Shown in pieces: positions 31,853-39,634 of a stretch of DNA of 39,634 nt. The position numbers were made by a program, and so were the translations under genes. The first letter of the stretch is position 1; the number at the start of each line of letters is the position of its first letter. This DNA comes from an uncultured Fidelibacterota bacterium (GTDB lineage Bacteria; Fidelibacterota; Marinisomatia; Marinisomatales; TCS55). The DNA lies in contig CAJWGZ010000002.1 of assembly GCA_913041075.1 (NCBI GenBank), positions 1 to 39,634 of the forward strand, in the 5' to 3' direction. The notes below the pieces were generated by a model. It was not told the DNA's origin. It made no database searches and was given only the letters and a program-made list of their open reading frames with translations.

Positions 31853-33205
31853 TTAATCTGCGACACTGAAATGAAAATTTTCCAAATAACCCGTATCGAA
31901 ATTACCACTTTTAAATTGCTCATCACGCATGATGGCCTGGTGAAATGGAATTGTTGTTTTCGGTCCTTCAATAATACATTCTTCTAATGCGCGCTCCATG
32001 CGAATGATTGCCCCTTCTCTAGAACTCGCGGAAACAATCAATTTGCCGATCATGGAATCATAATAGGTGGGAATTTGATATCCCGCGTAAGCATGACTAT
32101 CAACCCGGACACCTTTTCCGCCAGGCATATGAAAACTGGTTATTTCCATTGGTGAAGGGACAAAATCATTAGCTGGGTCTTCTGCATTAATGCGGCATTC
32201 TATTGCATGGCCCCTTAAGTGAAATTTTTCAAGGAAAGATGGAAAAGATTTACCAGCATGCATTCTGAGCTGCTGTTTAATCAAGTCTACACCTGAGACC
32301 ATCTCTGTAACCGGATGCTCTACTTGTATTCTCGTATTCATTTCCATGAAATAGTAATTAAGATTTTTATCAACAAGAAATTCCACGGTACCAACACCGA
32401 CATACTTCACAGTCTTAGCAGCGTTAATTGCAGATGACCCAATTTTTTTTCGCAAATCACTATCGACTATCACTGATGGGCTCTCTTCAATCAATTTTTG
32501 GTGCCGTCTCTGGATAGTGCACTCTCGCTCACCCAGATGAATTGTATTGCCAGAGTTATCGGCTAATATCTGAACCTCAATATGGCGCGGATGCTCAACA
32601 AATTTTTCCAAATAGAGATCACCGTTATCAAAAGCACTTTTTGCCTCTGCCTGTGCAGCACCAAAAGCGGATTCCAACTCATCTTGCGATTTCACCAGGC
32701 GCATCCCTCTGCCACCGCCGCCCGCTGATGCTTTTATCATAACGGGATAGCCCACTTTTTCTGCAAGGTTTCTTGCTTCACCGACATCATTAAGCACATC
32801 ATCACTACCTGGTATAACAGGCACGCCGCAACTCTTCATCGTTTTTTTTGCCTCTGACTTATTTCCCATTGCATTAATAATCTCTGCTGTGGGACCAATA
32901 AAAACAAAACCATTATCCTGGCAAATACGTGAAAACTCTGCATTCTCTGCTAAAAAGCCATATCCGGGATGGATCGCTTCTGCATGGGTTATTTCAGCCG
33001 CGGCCAAGATACGGGGGATGTTTAGATAACTTTCGTTACTAGGAGGTGGCCCTATACAGACAGCTTCATCAGAAAATTTAACATGGAGTGAGTATTCGTC
33101 AGCCGTGGAATAAACGGCCACAGTTTTTATGCCAAGTTCATGACAGGCCCGAATAATTCGCAGTGCAATTTCACCCCGATTAGCAATCAGGATCTTTTTA
33201 TACAT
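31853..33205 (-). CDS. accC: Biotin carboxylase subunit of acetyl-CoA carboxylase
   Basis: AccC carboxylates biotin on AccB with bicarbonate and ATP. The 450-residue ATP-grasp protein begins KKILIANRGEIALRIIRA and shows HPGYGFLAENAEFS, the glycine-rich AGGGGRGMR loop, GERECTIQRRHQKLIEESPS and EMNTRIQVEHPVTEMV. It starts six bases after accB, the standard accBC pair. AccA/AccD are not in the window. Confidence 0.98.
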   Translation of the reverse strand: MYKKILIANRGEIALRIIRACHELGIKTVAVYSTADEYSLHVKFSDEAVCIGPPPSNESYLNIPRILAAAEITHAEAIHPGYGFLAENAEFSRICQDNGFVFIGPTAEIINAMGNKSEAKKTMKSCGVPVIPGSDDVLNDVGEARNLAEKVGYPVMIKASAGGGGRGMRLVKSQDELESAFGAAQAEAKSAFDNGDLYLEKFVEHPRHIEVQILADNSGNTIHLGERECTIQRRHQKLIEESPSVIVDSDLRKKIGSSAINAAKTVKYVGVGTVEFLVDKNLNYYFMEMNTRIQVEHPVTEMVSGVDLIKQQLRMHAGKSFPSFLEKFHLRGHAIECRINAEDPANDFVPSPMEITSFHMPGGKGVRVDSHAYAGYQIPTYYDSMIGKLIVSASSREGAIIRMERALEECIIEGPKTTIPFHQAIMRDEQFKSGNFDTGYLENFHFSVAD

Positions 33206-33211
33206 AATAAA

Positions 33212-33673
33212 TTAATTAGGCTCTATAATAAACAAAGGCTGATTGAATTCCACCGCCTGTCCACTCTCAACAAGAATTTTCTGAATTACACCAATATCCT
33301 CAGCTTCAATTTCATTCATGATCTTCATGGCCTCAATGATGCAAAGTGGGTCACCTTTTTTAACAGAATCACCTTCTTTTACAAAGGGGGGATCATCAGG
33401 AGATGGTGCTCTATAAAATGTTCCTGGCATCGGTGATAATACTTCAACCCCAGGAGTTGAGTCCGGTTCTTCAGTGGCTGTTTCGCTCATTTCAGGTATA
33501 TCTGATCGGTCAGTGGTTTGTTTTGGAGTTACCGTAGCTACCGGTAAGCCTTCCTCAACACCAGGTGCTTCTTTTACCACACGATACCGAATGCCGAAAA
33601 AAGTTACATCGATCTCATTAACATCGCTGTTTTCAAGAATATAAAGAATTTCTTTTAGCCTATCCTGCCACAT
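33212..33673 (-). CDS. accB: Biotin carboxyl carrier protein of acetyl-CoA carboxylase
   Basis: AccB carries the carboxyl group on biotin between AccC and AccA/D. The 153-residue protein has the C-terminal biotinyl domain with EAMK, biotin-accepting Lys117, and the PMPGTFYRAP and FVKEGDSVKKGD segments. Residues about 40-76 form a Pro/Thr/Glu-rich flexible linker, usual in AccB. It follows efp (34 bases) and is paired with accC. Malonyl-CoA made with its help feeds FabD/FabH encoded in the first 8 kb. Confidence 0.97.
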   Translation of the reverse strand: MWQDRLKEILYILENSDVNEIDVTFFGIRYRVVKEAPGVEEGLPVATVTPKQTTDRSDIPEMSETATEEPDSTPGVEVLSPMPGTFYRAPSPDDPPFVKEGDSVKKGDPLCIIEAMKIMNEIEAEDIGVIQKILVESGQAVEFNQPLFIIEPN

Positions 33674-33707
33674 ATACTTACATAGGTTTCAAGTAAGAAA
33701 ACTAACC

Positions 33708-34271
33708 CTAAGATCTTGCTCTTTCAATATATTCCCCGCTTCTGGTGTCAATTTTTAAGACATCACCACTATCAATAAATAAAGGAACATTTACCACATA
33801 ATCAGTCTCAACTGTCGCTGGCTTAGTGGCCCCTGTTGCCGTATTTCCTCTCTCCCCTGGCTCAGTGTGTTGTACTTCAAGATTAACGTGTGCAGGCAAG
33901 CGAATATCAATAATTAAAGCACCATCAAATAATATATCCACATTCTGACCTGGTTTTAGAAAATTGATTTTATCGCCAATAATTTCCGCTAGAATATTGA
34001 TTTGATCATACGTCTGGCTATCCATGAATACATAACTATCACCATCTTTATATAAGTATTGCATTGCCTTTACATCAATTCTAATTAATTCAATTTTTGC
34101 ACCAGCATTAAATTTTTTTTCTACTACTTTTCCTGACTGAATATCTCGCAATTTTGTACGAACAAATGCATTGCCTTTACCAGGTTTAACATGTAGAAAT
34201 TCCAATACTTTCATTCGCTTCCCGTTTTCCAACAGAACTGCACCTTTTTTTATATCACTTGTCGTGGCCAT
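33708..34271 (-). CDS. efp: Translation elongation factor P
   Basis: EF-P relieves ribosome stalling at polyproline. The 187-residue protein has the three beta-barrel organisation and the modification loop KPGKGNAF with Lys32, so the Arg-rhamnosylated type is excluded; a lysine modification or an unmodified form is possible. No epmA/epmB gene is visible. The C-terminal DSGDVLKIDTRSGEYIERA is typical. The efp-accB-accC order is common in bacteria. It starts the gene run down to the protease. Confidence 0.97.
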   Translation of the reverse strand: MATTSDIKKGAVLLENGKRMKVLEFLHVKPGKGNAFVRTKLRDIQSGKVVEKKFNAGAKIELIRIDVKAMQYLYKDGDSYVFMDSQTYDQINILAEIIGDKINFLKPGQNVDILFDGALIIDIRLPAHVNLEVQHTEPGERGNTATGATKPATVETDYVVNVPLFIDSGDVLKIDTRSGEYIERARS

Positions 34272-34350
34272 GGATAATCCCGTTTTGTAATTTGAATTTA
34301 ACCTTTTCCTTCACTATCTCAAATTTTAGTTACACACCTATAATTCCATT

Positions 34351-35289
34351 TTACGTGTTTTGTATTTTCCAGGATGGAACAGTGTTTTTCACAAATGTTT
34401 CCCCTGCAGCCAGGTCTTCATGGCAAATCATTTTCTCCGGATCAGATTTTGCATATTTACTTAGGTCAGCCCGTTGCAAAATATCCATCCATATACTTAA
34501 TTGGTCACGATCAAAAGGAATTACTGATCTGTACTGCTTTATTTCCTCAGTAGTCATTTCCAATGTCTTTATGTACACACTGTTCTCCACATATTCTCTT
34601 AAGATATATGAAAGTTGTACATAAAACTCTTTTATCTCTCCACGTTGCAGATATTTACTACCCTTTAAGTGGTTAAGTTTTTCAAGTGCCATCTCATCAG
34701 CTGGCTTGCTAGACTGTACAGTTTCTACTTCTATGTGTTCAGTCGGTATGCGTTTACCATAAATGACGTACAATCCATATAAAATCCCAGCTAGTAACAA
34801 GACTAAAATAATTGTCGTCATCGGCCATCTTCTAGAAACAGGTACTGGCCCTTTGATTGGTCTCATGGATTGTGAACCGGTTTTAGCAACCATTGATACA
34901 ACATTGATTTCTAGTGAATCGGTGTTTACTACAAAATCTAAGGTACTGTCTGGTTTAAAAACATTTACCGTGATGGCTGGAATAACTACCGTACCTGTAT
35001 CCCACACCGATAAGATATAATCTATTCCAGTAATTTTTCCATTTTCATTATATAGCGGTTCTAATTGTCGTACTTCTAATGGTTCACTAAACTGAGTTTG
35101 TGGTACGACCAAATAATTATCTCTAAGAAATTTTGTCTGAATCCTGAACCTAATCAAATCTCCAATCGCTGCAAATGATGTATCAGTTGATACGGATAAT
35201 TGAAAGGAACCATTTAAACTCTCGTTTTTTCCACAGGTATATAAAAAAAGTATTAGGCCGATATAGAAAAGTATTTTTCTTGGGATCAT
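34351..35289 (-). CDS. BatD-like membrane-anchored protein of the MoxR/DUF58 cluster
   Basis: This 312-residue protein starts with a signal segment ending LYTC (Cys19), a diverged lipobox. Residues about 25-130 are beta-rich and resemble the extracytoplasmic oxygen-tolerance/BatD-type domain. One transmembrane span covers about 157-177, and residues about 190-305 form a cytoplasmic helical domain with GEIKEFYVQLSYILREYVE, similar to DUF4381-like proteins often seen next to MoxR and DUF58. It is the last gene of the cluster, six bases after DUF58. The role is inferred from context: envelope-linked partner of the MoxR AAA+ ATPase. Confidence 0.7.
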   Translation of the reverse strand: MIPRKILFYIGLILFLYTCGKNESLNGSFQLSVSTDTSFAAIGDLIRFRIQTKFLRDNYLVVPQTQFSEPLEVRQLEPLYNENGKITGIDYILSVWDTGTVVIPAITVNVFKPDSTLDFVVNTDSLEINVVSMVAKTGSQSMRPIKGPVPVSRRWPMTTIILVLLLAGILYGLYVIYGKRIPTEHIEVETVQSSKPADEMALEKLNHLKGSKYLQRGEIKEFYVQLSYILREYVENSVYIKTLEMTTEEIKQYRSVIPFDRDQLSIWMDILQRADLSKYAKSDPEKMICHEDLAAGETFVKNTVPSWKIQNT

Positions 35290-35295
35290 GACCTG

Positions 35296-36171
35296 CTATA
35301 CACGCTTTTCACGGCGCTTAAAATAATTCATTAGCGGTTCAACATAATCACCAGTGGTAGAAATTTGGATTAGATCAAATTTTATACGACCACATTCCTT
35401 GTTGAATTTTATCCATTTTTCTTCCTGCTCTTTCTTAAATAATAAACGTTCTTCTTTTGAACTCGTATCAATCCAGAATTGTTCATTAGTTTCCGGGTCG
35501 TGTACCTTTAACAATCCTAGGTCAGGTATATCGGATTCTGCTACATCATTCATTTGAATACCAATTAGATCATGTTTTCGGTTAGCAACCTTAAGCGATT
35601 TCCAATATCCTTCATCCATATAATCAGAGATTAGAAATACGACACTTCTGCGTTTTGCTACCTTCAGTAAGAAATCAAGTGCATTTTGAATTGCGGTTCC
35701 CCGTCCTTTCGGTTTGTGGTAAAGTAGTTCTCTAATTACGCGTAGGACATGTGACTTTCCCTTTTTTGGGACAACATATTTTTCAATTCTATCGCTAAAA
35801 AGGATTAATCCAACCTTATCATTATTCTTTATAGCCGAGAAGCCCAATACTGCAGCAATTTCTGCAGCAATTTCATTCTTAAATCTTCGCAGTGTACCAA
35901 AATTTCCTGATCTGCTCATGTCAACTATGAGATAGACAGTTAATTCCCTTTCTTCTTCAAAGATTTTAATATATGGCGCATTAGATCGCGCGGTCACATT
36001 CCAATCAATTAAACTAATATCATCACCGGGTTGGTATTTTCTTACCTCAGAAAAAGACATGCCTCTACCTTTGAAGACAGAGTGGTATTCACCGCCAAAA
36101 AGATCATTAACTAAACCACGAGTTCTGATCTCAATACGACGAACTTTTTGGATGATCTCTTTCGGGATCAT
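35296..36171 (-). CDS. DUF58 domain (von Willebrand A-like) protein
   Basis: The 291-residue protein contains a DUF58 domain with the family signature GMSFSEVRKYQPGDDISLIDWNVTAR (read in parts about 38-62), then a vWA-like fold whose metal site DxSxS is DMSRS (84-88). DUF58 proteins are regular partners of MoxR AAA+ ATPases; their substrate is unknown, and roles in chaperone-type protein maturation or envelope stress have been suggested. It starts 12 bases after moxR and is followed by the BatD-like gene, forming MoxR-DUF58-BatD. Confidence 0.92.
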   Translation of the reverse strand: MIPKEIIQKVRRIEIRTRGLVNDLFGGEYHSVFKGRGMSFSEVRKYQPGDDISLIDWNVTARSNAPYIKIFEEERELTVYLIVDMSRSGNFGTLRRFKNEIAAEIAAVLGFSAIKNNDKVGLILFSDRIEKYVVPKKGKSHVLRVIRELLYHKPKGRGTAIQNALDFLLKVAKRRSVVFLISDYMDEGYWKSLKVANRKHDLIGIQMNDVAESDIPDLGLLKVHDPETNEQFWIDTSSKEERLLFKKEQEEKWIKFNKECGRIKFDLIQISTTGDYVEPLMNYFKRREKRV

Positions 36172-36183
36172 ATTACAATGTAA

Positions 36184-37179
36184 TTAGGGGACTTCGATTG
36201 TTTCGAAAAGTCGTTGGATAATCTCTTCAGATGTTAATTCTTCTGCTTCTGCTTCATAAGTTAAAATGATACGATGACGAAGAACATCTGCACCTACGAA
36301 ACGCACATCTTCAGGAGTGATATAGCCACGGTGTTCTATGAAAGCACGGGCCTTCGCAGCTAATACAATATTAATTGAAGCTCTAGGTGAAGCTCCGTAA
36401 TCAATAAGGCCAGCCAAATCACTTAATCCAAAATCTTCAGGATTTCGTGTAGAAAATATGAGGTTCAATATATATTCTTCAACTTTTTCATCAACATAAA
36501 TATCATTTATTATGTTTTGCGCTGCCAAAATCTGTTCTGGCTTTGCCACTGGGTTAATTGATTGATTAACGGATGTTTTCGCCATTTTCCTCAATATTTG
36601 TTTTTCTTCTTCCTTTGTTGGATAGTCTACTTTCAGCTTTAGCATAAATCGATCTACCTGCGCCTCTGGCAGCGGGTATGTGCCTTCTTGTTCTATTGGA
36701 TTTTGCGTCGCGAGAACAAGAAATGGACTATCAAGAACAAAAGTATTTTCTCCAATGGTAACCTGTCTTTCCTGCATTGCCTCTAACAAGGCACTCTGCA
36801 CTTTTGCGGGCGAACGATTGATCTCATCAGCTAGGATTATATTAGCAAAGATTGGGCCTTTTCGCGTTTCAAACCCGCCCGTTTTCTGGTTATAAATAAG
36901 TGTACCAATTAAATCTGCCGGAAGCATATCAGGCGTAAATTGAATACGCTGAAATTTGGCGTCTATAAGCTGCGCCATTGTCTTAACCAGCAAAGTTTTG
37001 GCTAAGCCTGGCACTCCTTCAACAAGTATATGCCCATTGGCCAACATGCCTATTAAAAGTCGATTAACCAGGTCAGTCTGACCTACAATCGTTGCACTAA
37101 CAGCCTCTCTGAGTGTATCAACAAAGCTTGATTCGCGAGATATACGTTCATTTATTTCTGATAAACTAAACTCTGCCAT
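36184..37179 (-). CDS. MoxR-family AAA+ ATPase
   Basis: This 331-residue AAA+ protein has Walker A GVPGLAKT (55-62), Walker B ILADE (115-119), the sensor-1 ATQNP and EGTYPLPEAQVDRFML segments, all typical of MoxR ATPases, which act as chaperones with vWA or DUF58 proteins in metal-cofactor insertion or complex assembly. It starts 18 bases after the TPR lipoprotein gene and is followed by DUF58. The target is not known. Confidence 0.95.
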   Translation of the reverse strand: MAEFSLSEINERISRESSFVDTLREAVSATIVGQTDLVNRLLIGMLANGHILVEGVPGLAKTLLVKTMAQLIDAKFQRIQFTPDMLPADLIGTLIYNQKTGGFETRKGPIFANIILADEINRSPAKVQSALLEAMQERQVTIGENTFVLDSPFLVLATQNPIEQEGTYPLPEAQVDRFMLKLKVDYPTKEEEKQILRKMAKTSVNQSINPVAKPEQILAAQNIINDIYVDEKVEEYILNLIFSTRNPEDFGLSDLAGLIDYGASPRASINIVLAAKARAFIEHRGYITPEDVRFVGADVLRHRIILTYEAEAEELTSEEIIQRLFETIEVP

Positions 37180-37197
37180 AAAAAATATTGATATATA

Positions 37198-37683
37198 TTA
37201 GGATGTAATATGCTTAAGGACATCAATCTCATTTATGTCCTTACCAAGATAATCTAGTTCAAATTGGACCGATGGTGCTAATTCGTGCTCAGGAAATCGA
37301 TCGAGAAAAATCTTATAATTCAATTCTGCTTTAGGGTTATCACTTAAAATATTAGCATAAATATAACCAATCATAAATTGCGCCTGTGCCTCTTGATTTG
37401 TTCCAGAAAAATTATTAACCACATTGACATAAGCAGCAATTGCACTATCAAAATCACGCAAATCATTCATGTAAATATCACCAATTAGGTATTGCGTCTT
37501 GGCAGCCAAAACATGGTCAGGGTATTTTTTTAATAGCAAATCAAGATTAGATAATGCGCCTTTAATATCTTTTTCATTTCTAGCATTCTCCGCACCGCTA
37601 AATAATTCCTCTGCAGTCTGGTTACTACCACAACCAGAAACAAAAACCCCAATAATGGTTAGGATAAAAAGTATTTTCCTCAT
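37198..37683 (-). CDS. TPR lipoprotein, BamD/YbgF-like
   Basis: This 161-residue protein has a lipoprotein signal with FVSGC, lipidated Cys18, followed by tetratricopeptide-like repeats (NLDLLLKKYPDHVLAAKTQY, AYVNVVNNFSGTNQEAQAQF, KIFLDRFPEHELAPSVQFEL). The pattern resembles BamD and YbgF, but it is shorter than BamD (about 245 residues), so a partial or alternative role is possible. It lies between the Omp85 gene and moxR; being next to an Omp85 protein favours an envelope-assembly job. Its ATG lies downstream of a TATAAA element. Confidence 0.8.
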   Translation of the reverse strand: MRKILFILTIIGVFVSGCGSNQTAEELFSGAENARNEKDIKGALSNLDLLLKKYPDHVLAAKTQYLIGDIYMNDLRDFDSAIAAYVNVVNNFSGTNQEAQAQFMIGYIYANILSDNPKAELNYKIFLDRFPEHELAPSVQFELDYLGKDINEIDVLKHITS

Positions 37684-37717
37684 TCTAGATAATTACCTGT
37701 ATTTAAAAACTGCGGAA

Positions 37718-37747
37718 TTTATACGCAAGTATACCCATCAACAAGAA
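37718..37747 (-). promoter_or_regulatory. Weak candidate promoter of the TPR-moxR-DUF58 cluster
   Basis: On the minus strand TTCTTG (37747-37742), 18 bases and TATAAA (37723-37718) lie about 35 bases before the ATG at 37683, in the 106-base gap after the Omp85 gene. The -10 is good, the -35 weak, and AT-rich sequence raises the chance of a false call. Confidence 0.35.
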
Positions 37748-37789
37748 AGAACTACGATTATATACATAGTAAATAATTAAATGTTCCTC

Positions 37790-39592
37790 TTAAAATATGT
37801 ATAAGAATCCAAGATTAAGTTGCCCGGATCCAGGTTTATCAAATCGGCAAGCATAATCCAGGCGTATAGGTCCCAACGGAGATGCAAGTGTAACCCCAAA
37901 TCCTCTTCCCCATTGGATTGATTTCAAGGCCACATTATTTATTTTATCTGTAAGTTGCCCTCCTTCTAAAAATATTTCACCGCCCAATAACCAAACTATC
38001 GGGAATCGAATCTCCCAGTTTAACAAAAGTCGAATCAGTTCACCTCTTGGGATATCTTCATCATTATCTGTCAGAAATTTAAGTGCTTCCCAAGCCCTCA
38101 AGCTTGAACTTCCACCCAAGTAAAATTTATCATATAATAAAGTTGTTTCGTATTCATCATAGTCTTCGTCCCAATCAAAGATCATACCGTATTTTATACG
38201 GCTAGCCATAGTCCAATCCTTCCTTATTGGTAAATATCCTTGAATTCCTGTATCAATTTTCTGGTAAGTTCTATTTCCGCCAAGTAAACCACCAACACTA
38301 ATGAACTCCGTAAAAAGAACATATCCTCTTGATGGATATAAAGGGTTATTAGCCTTATCCAATCTACCAATTATCCTAATAGATCGATTTTCTATATCAT
38401 TTTTATCATCCCGTTTTTTATCATCAAATAATTCCCACCGTAAAATCGTTCTTAAATATGACCTATCATCTAATCGTAAAATATTGGCCAACTGAAAACC
38501 GTAACGGTATATACCTTCATTTTGCTCATAATTTCGAAATGATTGAAAAAAACCACTCAATTCAGTTGGTATGCGTAATCCGAGAATCCATTGATTTGAT
38601 AAAAGCACGTCAACTGTAGCGCGGGGCCATTGCCATTCAGTTTCCAGTGGTAATGCAAGCAATGATTTTATCTCTAAATTAGCAGCGGAGTTAAAAACCC
38701 TGCGGTCTTTCCAAGCGACATCACCACCGAGTGCACTAACTGGGTCAACACCTTCATTTACTGTTACTGCTATTAAACCACCGGAAGATAATATCTCTCT
38801 TCGATTTAGTTCTCTTAATTCAATAACTAAATTAACCGTAGTATCATTGGTTATATTTTTAACAGGCATTATCGCGGCCATTGAAAAAATGCCAATCTCC
38901 ATTAATTTTCTTTGGCTGGCATCTATATTACTTTTTACATATTTGTCTCCAACTTTGAAGTCTAATTCTCTAAATATCACATTAGAATCAAGATTCTCTT
39001 TCATTCCATCAACGTAAATTTTATTTATATATACATCTGGACCCTCTTGGATTTCAATATTTACAACTACTGAATCAGTCACAAGCTGAGATGTTTTTGT
39101 TTCTAGAAATAATTTACTTTTCTCATGGTAGGCTTCATTTAATTCACTCCGGTTAACCTGAATAGCAACGGGGTTATATGGCTTATTTTCTTTTAGTTTA
39201 AAAATAGATATTATTTGTTTATCTGTAAGTGTAGCGTTTCCTGATAGATTTATTGTATTAAGGAAATATTCTTTACCTTCCTGGATTCTAAAGAAAATAT
39301 CTGCTTTTCCATCATTAATCGTGAATGAATCAATAACAGCCACATCCAAAAAACCTTTTGTCAGGTAATAGTTTTTAATGCTTATCGCATCGAGTTTTAT
39401 AACACGCCGATCAAAAGACTGATTAGAAAAAAGTAATTTATTTTGAATATTGATAATTTGCTTAAGGTGCTTGCTTTTGATCCTTGAATTACCGATAAAT
39501 TTAACATCACTGACCTGAGTGACATCTTCGGGCATAGCCCACAAGAGATTTAGACTAAGCAAGCCTGTTAAAACCAAGCAACAGTATTTCAT
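37790..39592 (-). CDS. Omp85-family (BamA/TamA-like) outer membrane protein
   Basis: The 600-residue protein has a signal peptide (about residues 1-19), three POTRA-like domains at about 26-106, 107-185 and 186-262, and a C-terminal beta-barrel of about 330 residues ending in Phe (LNLGFLYIF), the usual outer-membrane insertion signal. The barrel shows YLGGSSSLRAWE, related to the conserved (V/I)RG(F/Y) motif of Omp85 proteins but with Leu-Arg-Ala-Trp. It is shorter than typical BamA (about 800 residues, five POTRA) and closer to TamA in domain number. A paralogue of BamA, or a divergent BamA, are both possible. It is the last complete gene; 42 bases remain beyond its start. Confidence 0.85.
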   Translation of the reverse strand: MKYCCLVLTGLLSLNLLWAMPEDVTQVSDVKFIGNSRIKSKHLKQIINIQNKLLFSNQSFDRRVIKLDAISIKNYYLTKGFLDVAVIDSFTINDGKADIFFRIQEGKEYFLNTINLSGNATLTDKQIISIFKLKENKPYNPVAIQVNRSELNEAYHEKSKLFLETKTSQLVTDSVVVNIEIQEGPDVYINKIYVDGMKENLDSNVIFRELDFKVGDKYVKSNIDASQRKLMEIGIFSMAAIMPVKNITNDTTVNLVIELRELNRREILSSGGLIAVTVNEGVDPVSALGGDVAWKDRRVFNSAANLEIKSLLALPLETEWQWPRATVDVLLSNQWILGLRIPTELSGFFQSFRNYEQNEGIYRYGFQLANILRLDDRSYLRTILRWELFDDKKRDDKNDIENRSIRIIGRLDKANNPLYPSRGYVLFTEFISVGGLLGGNRTYQKIDTGIQGYLPIRKDWTMASRIKYGMIFDWDEDYDEYETTLLYDKFYLGGSSSLRAWEALKFLTDNDEDIPRGELIRLLLNWEIRFPIVWLLGGEIFLEGGQLTDKINNVALKSIQWGRGFGVTLASPLGPIRLDYACRFDKPGSGQLNLGFLYIF

Positions 39593-39634
39593 TTTGGTAT
39601 TACTATCTAGTAAGAATAACGCAGGCGGTATTTT

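Noticed and set aside
1..39634. tRNA, rRNA, CRISPR array, insertion sequence or prophage
   Set aside because: No cloverleaf-like sequence, no regularly spaced repeats and no transposase or phage gene seen; genes are tightly packed housekeeping functions.

Overview
The window looks like a housekeeping stretch of a Gram-negative-type (diderm) bacterial chromosome of moderate G+C. Lipoproteins with lipoboxes, an Omp85 outer-membrane protein, a sedoheptulose-7-phosphate isomerase and a SPOR-domain end imply two membranes. A geranylgeranylglyceryl-phosphate synthase homologue, an archaeal-style bifunctional phosphoglucose/phosphomannose isomerase, a formiminotransferase-cyclodeaminase fusion and a B12-dependent ribonucleotide reductase together suggest the FCB assemblage, possibly Candidatus Marinimicrobia/Neomarinimicrobiota. 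This placement is inference from gene content; no rRNA is present to confirm it.

Layout. (1) Bases 3-8124, plus strand: the end of a SPOR-domain protein, a polytopic membrane protein with an acidic tail, then a compact fatty-acid operon (yceD-like, rpmF, plsX, fabH, fabD, fabG, acpP, fabF, rnc). (2) 8125-12103, minus: phosphomannomutase, polyprenyl synthase, PGI/PMI and a DUF151 nuclease; its last stop codon abuts that of rnc. (3) 12220-17109, plus: an unknown membrane protein, a PqaA-like lipoprotein behind a CRP-like operator, and nrdJ behind a promoter and a 16-bp palindrome. A perfect 34-bp inverted repeat ends this block. (4) 17184-39592, minus, in transcription order from the right: Omp85, TPR lipoprotein, MoxR, DUF58, BatD-like protein; efp, accB, accC, gcvH, GGGP synthase, gmhA, xerD, M50 protease, a 40-residue membrane peptide, ftcD-fchA, mutL, miaA; pyrR-pyrB-pyrC; rplM-rpsI-rpsB-tsf-pyrH-frr.

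How the genes work together. PlsX, FabH/D/G/F and AcpP (block 1) use malonyl-CoA whose synthesis needs AccB/AccC (block 4) to make acyl chains. The polyprenyl synthase has residues typical of a C20-forming enzyme and could feed the GGGP synthase, giving potential for archaeal-type ether lipids. The pyr operon carries a readable PyrR-type attenuator: promoter, binding hairpin with a CAGAGA hexaloop, antiterminator and terminator. PyrH follows in the ribosomal-protein operon. Omp85, TPR lipoprotein and the MoxR/DUF58 group form an envelope cluster.

I see no tRNA, rRNA, CRISPR array, insertion sequence or prophage. No wholly new multi-gene system is evident. The best leads are the pyr leader, the possible ether-lipid pair, a C2H2-like insertion in the formiminotransferase, and the uncharacterised membrane proteins.
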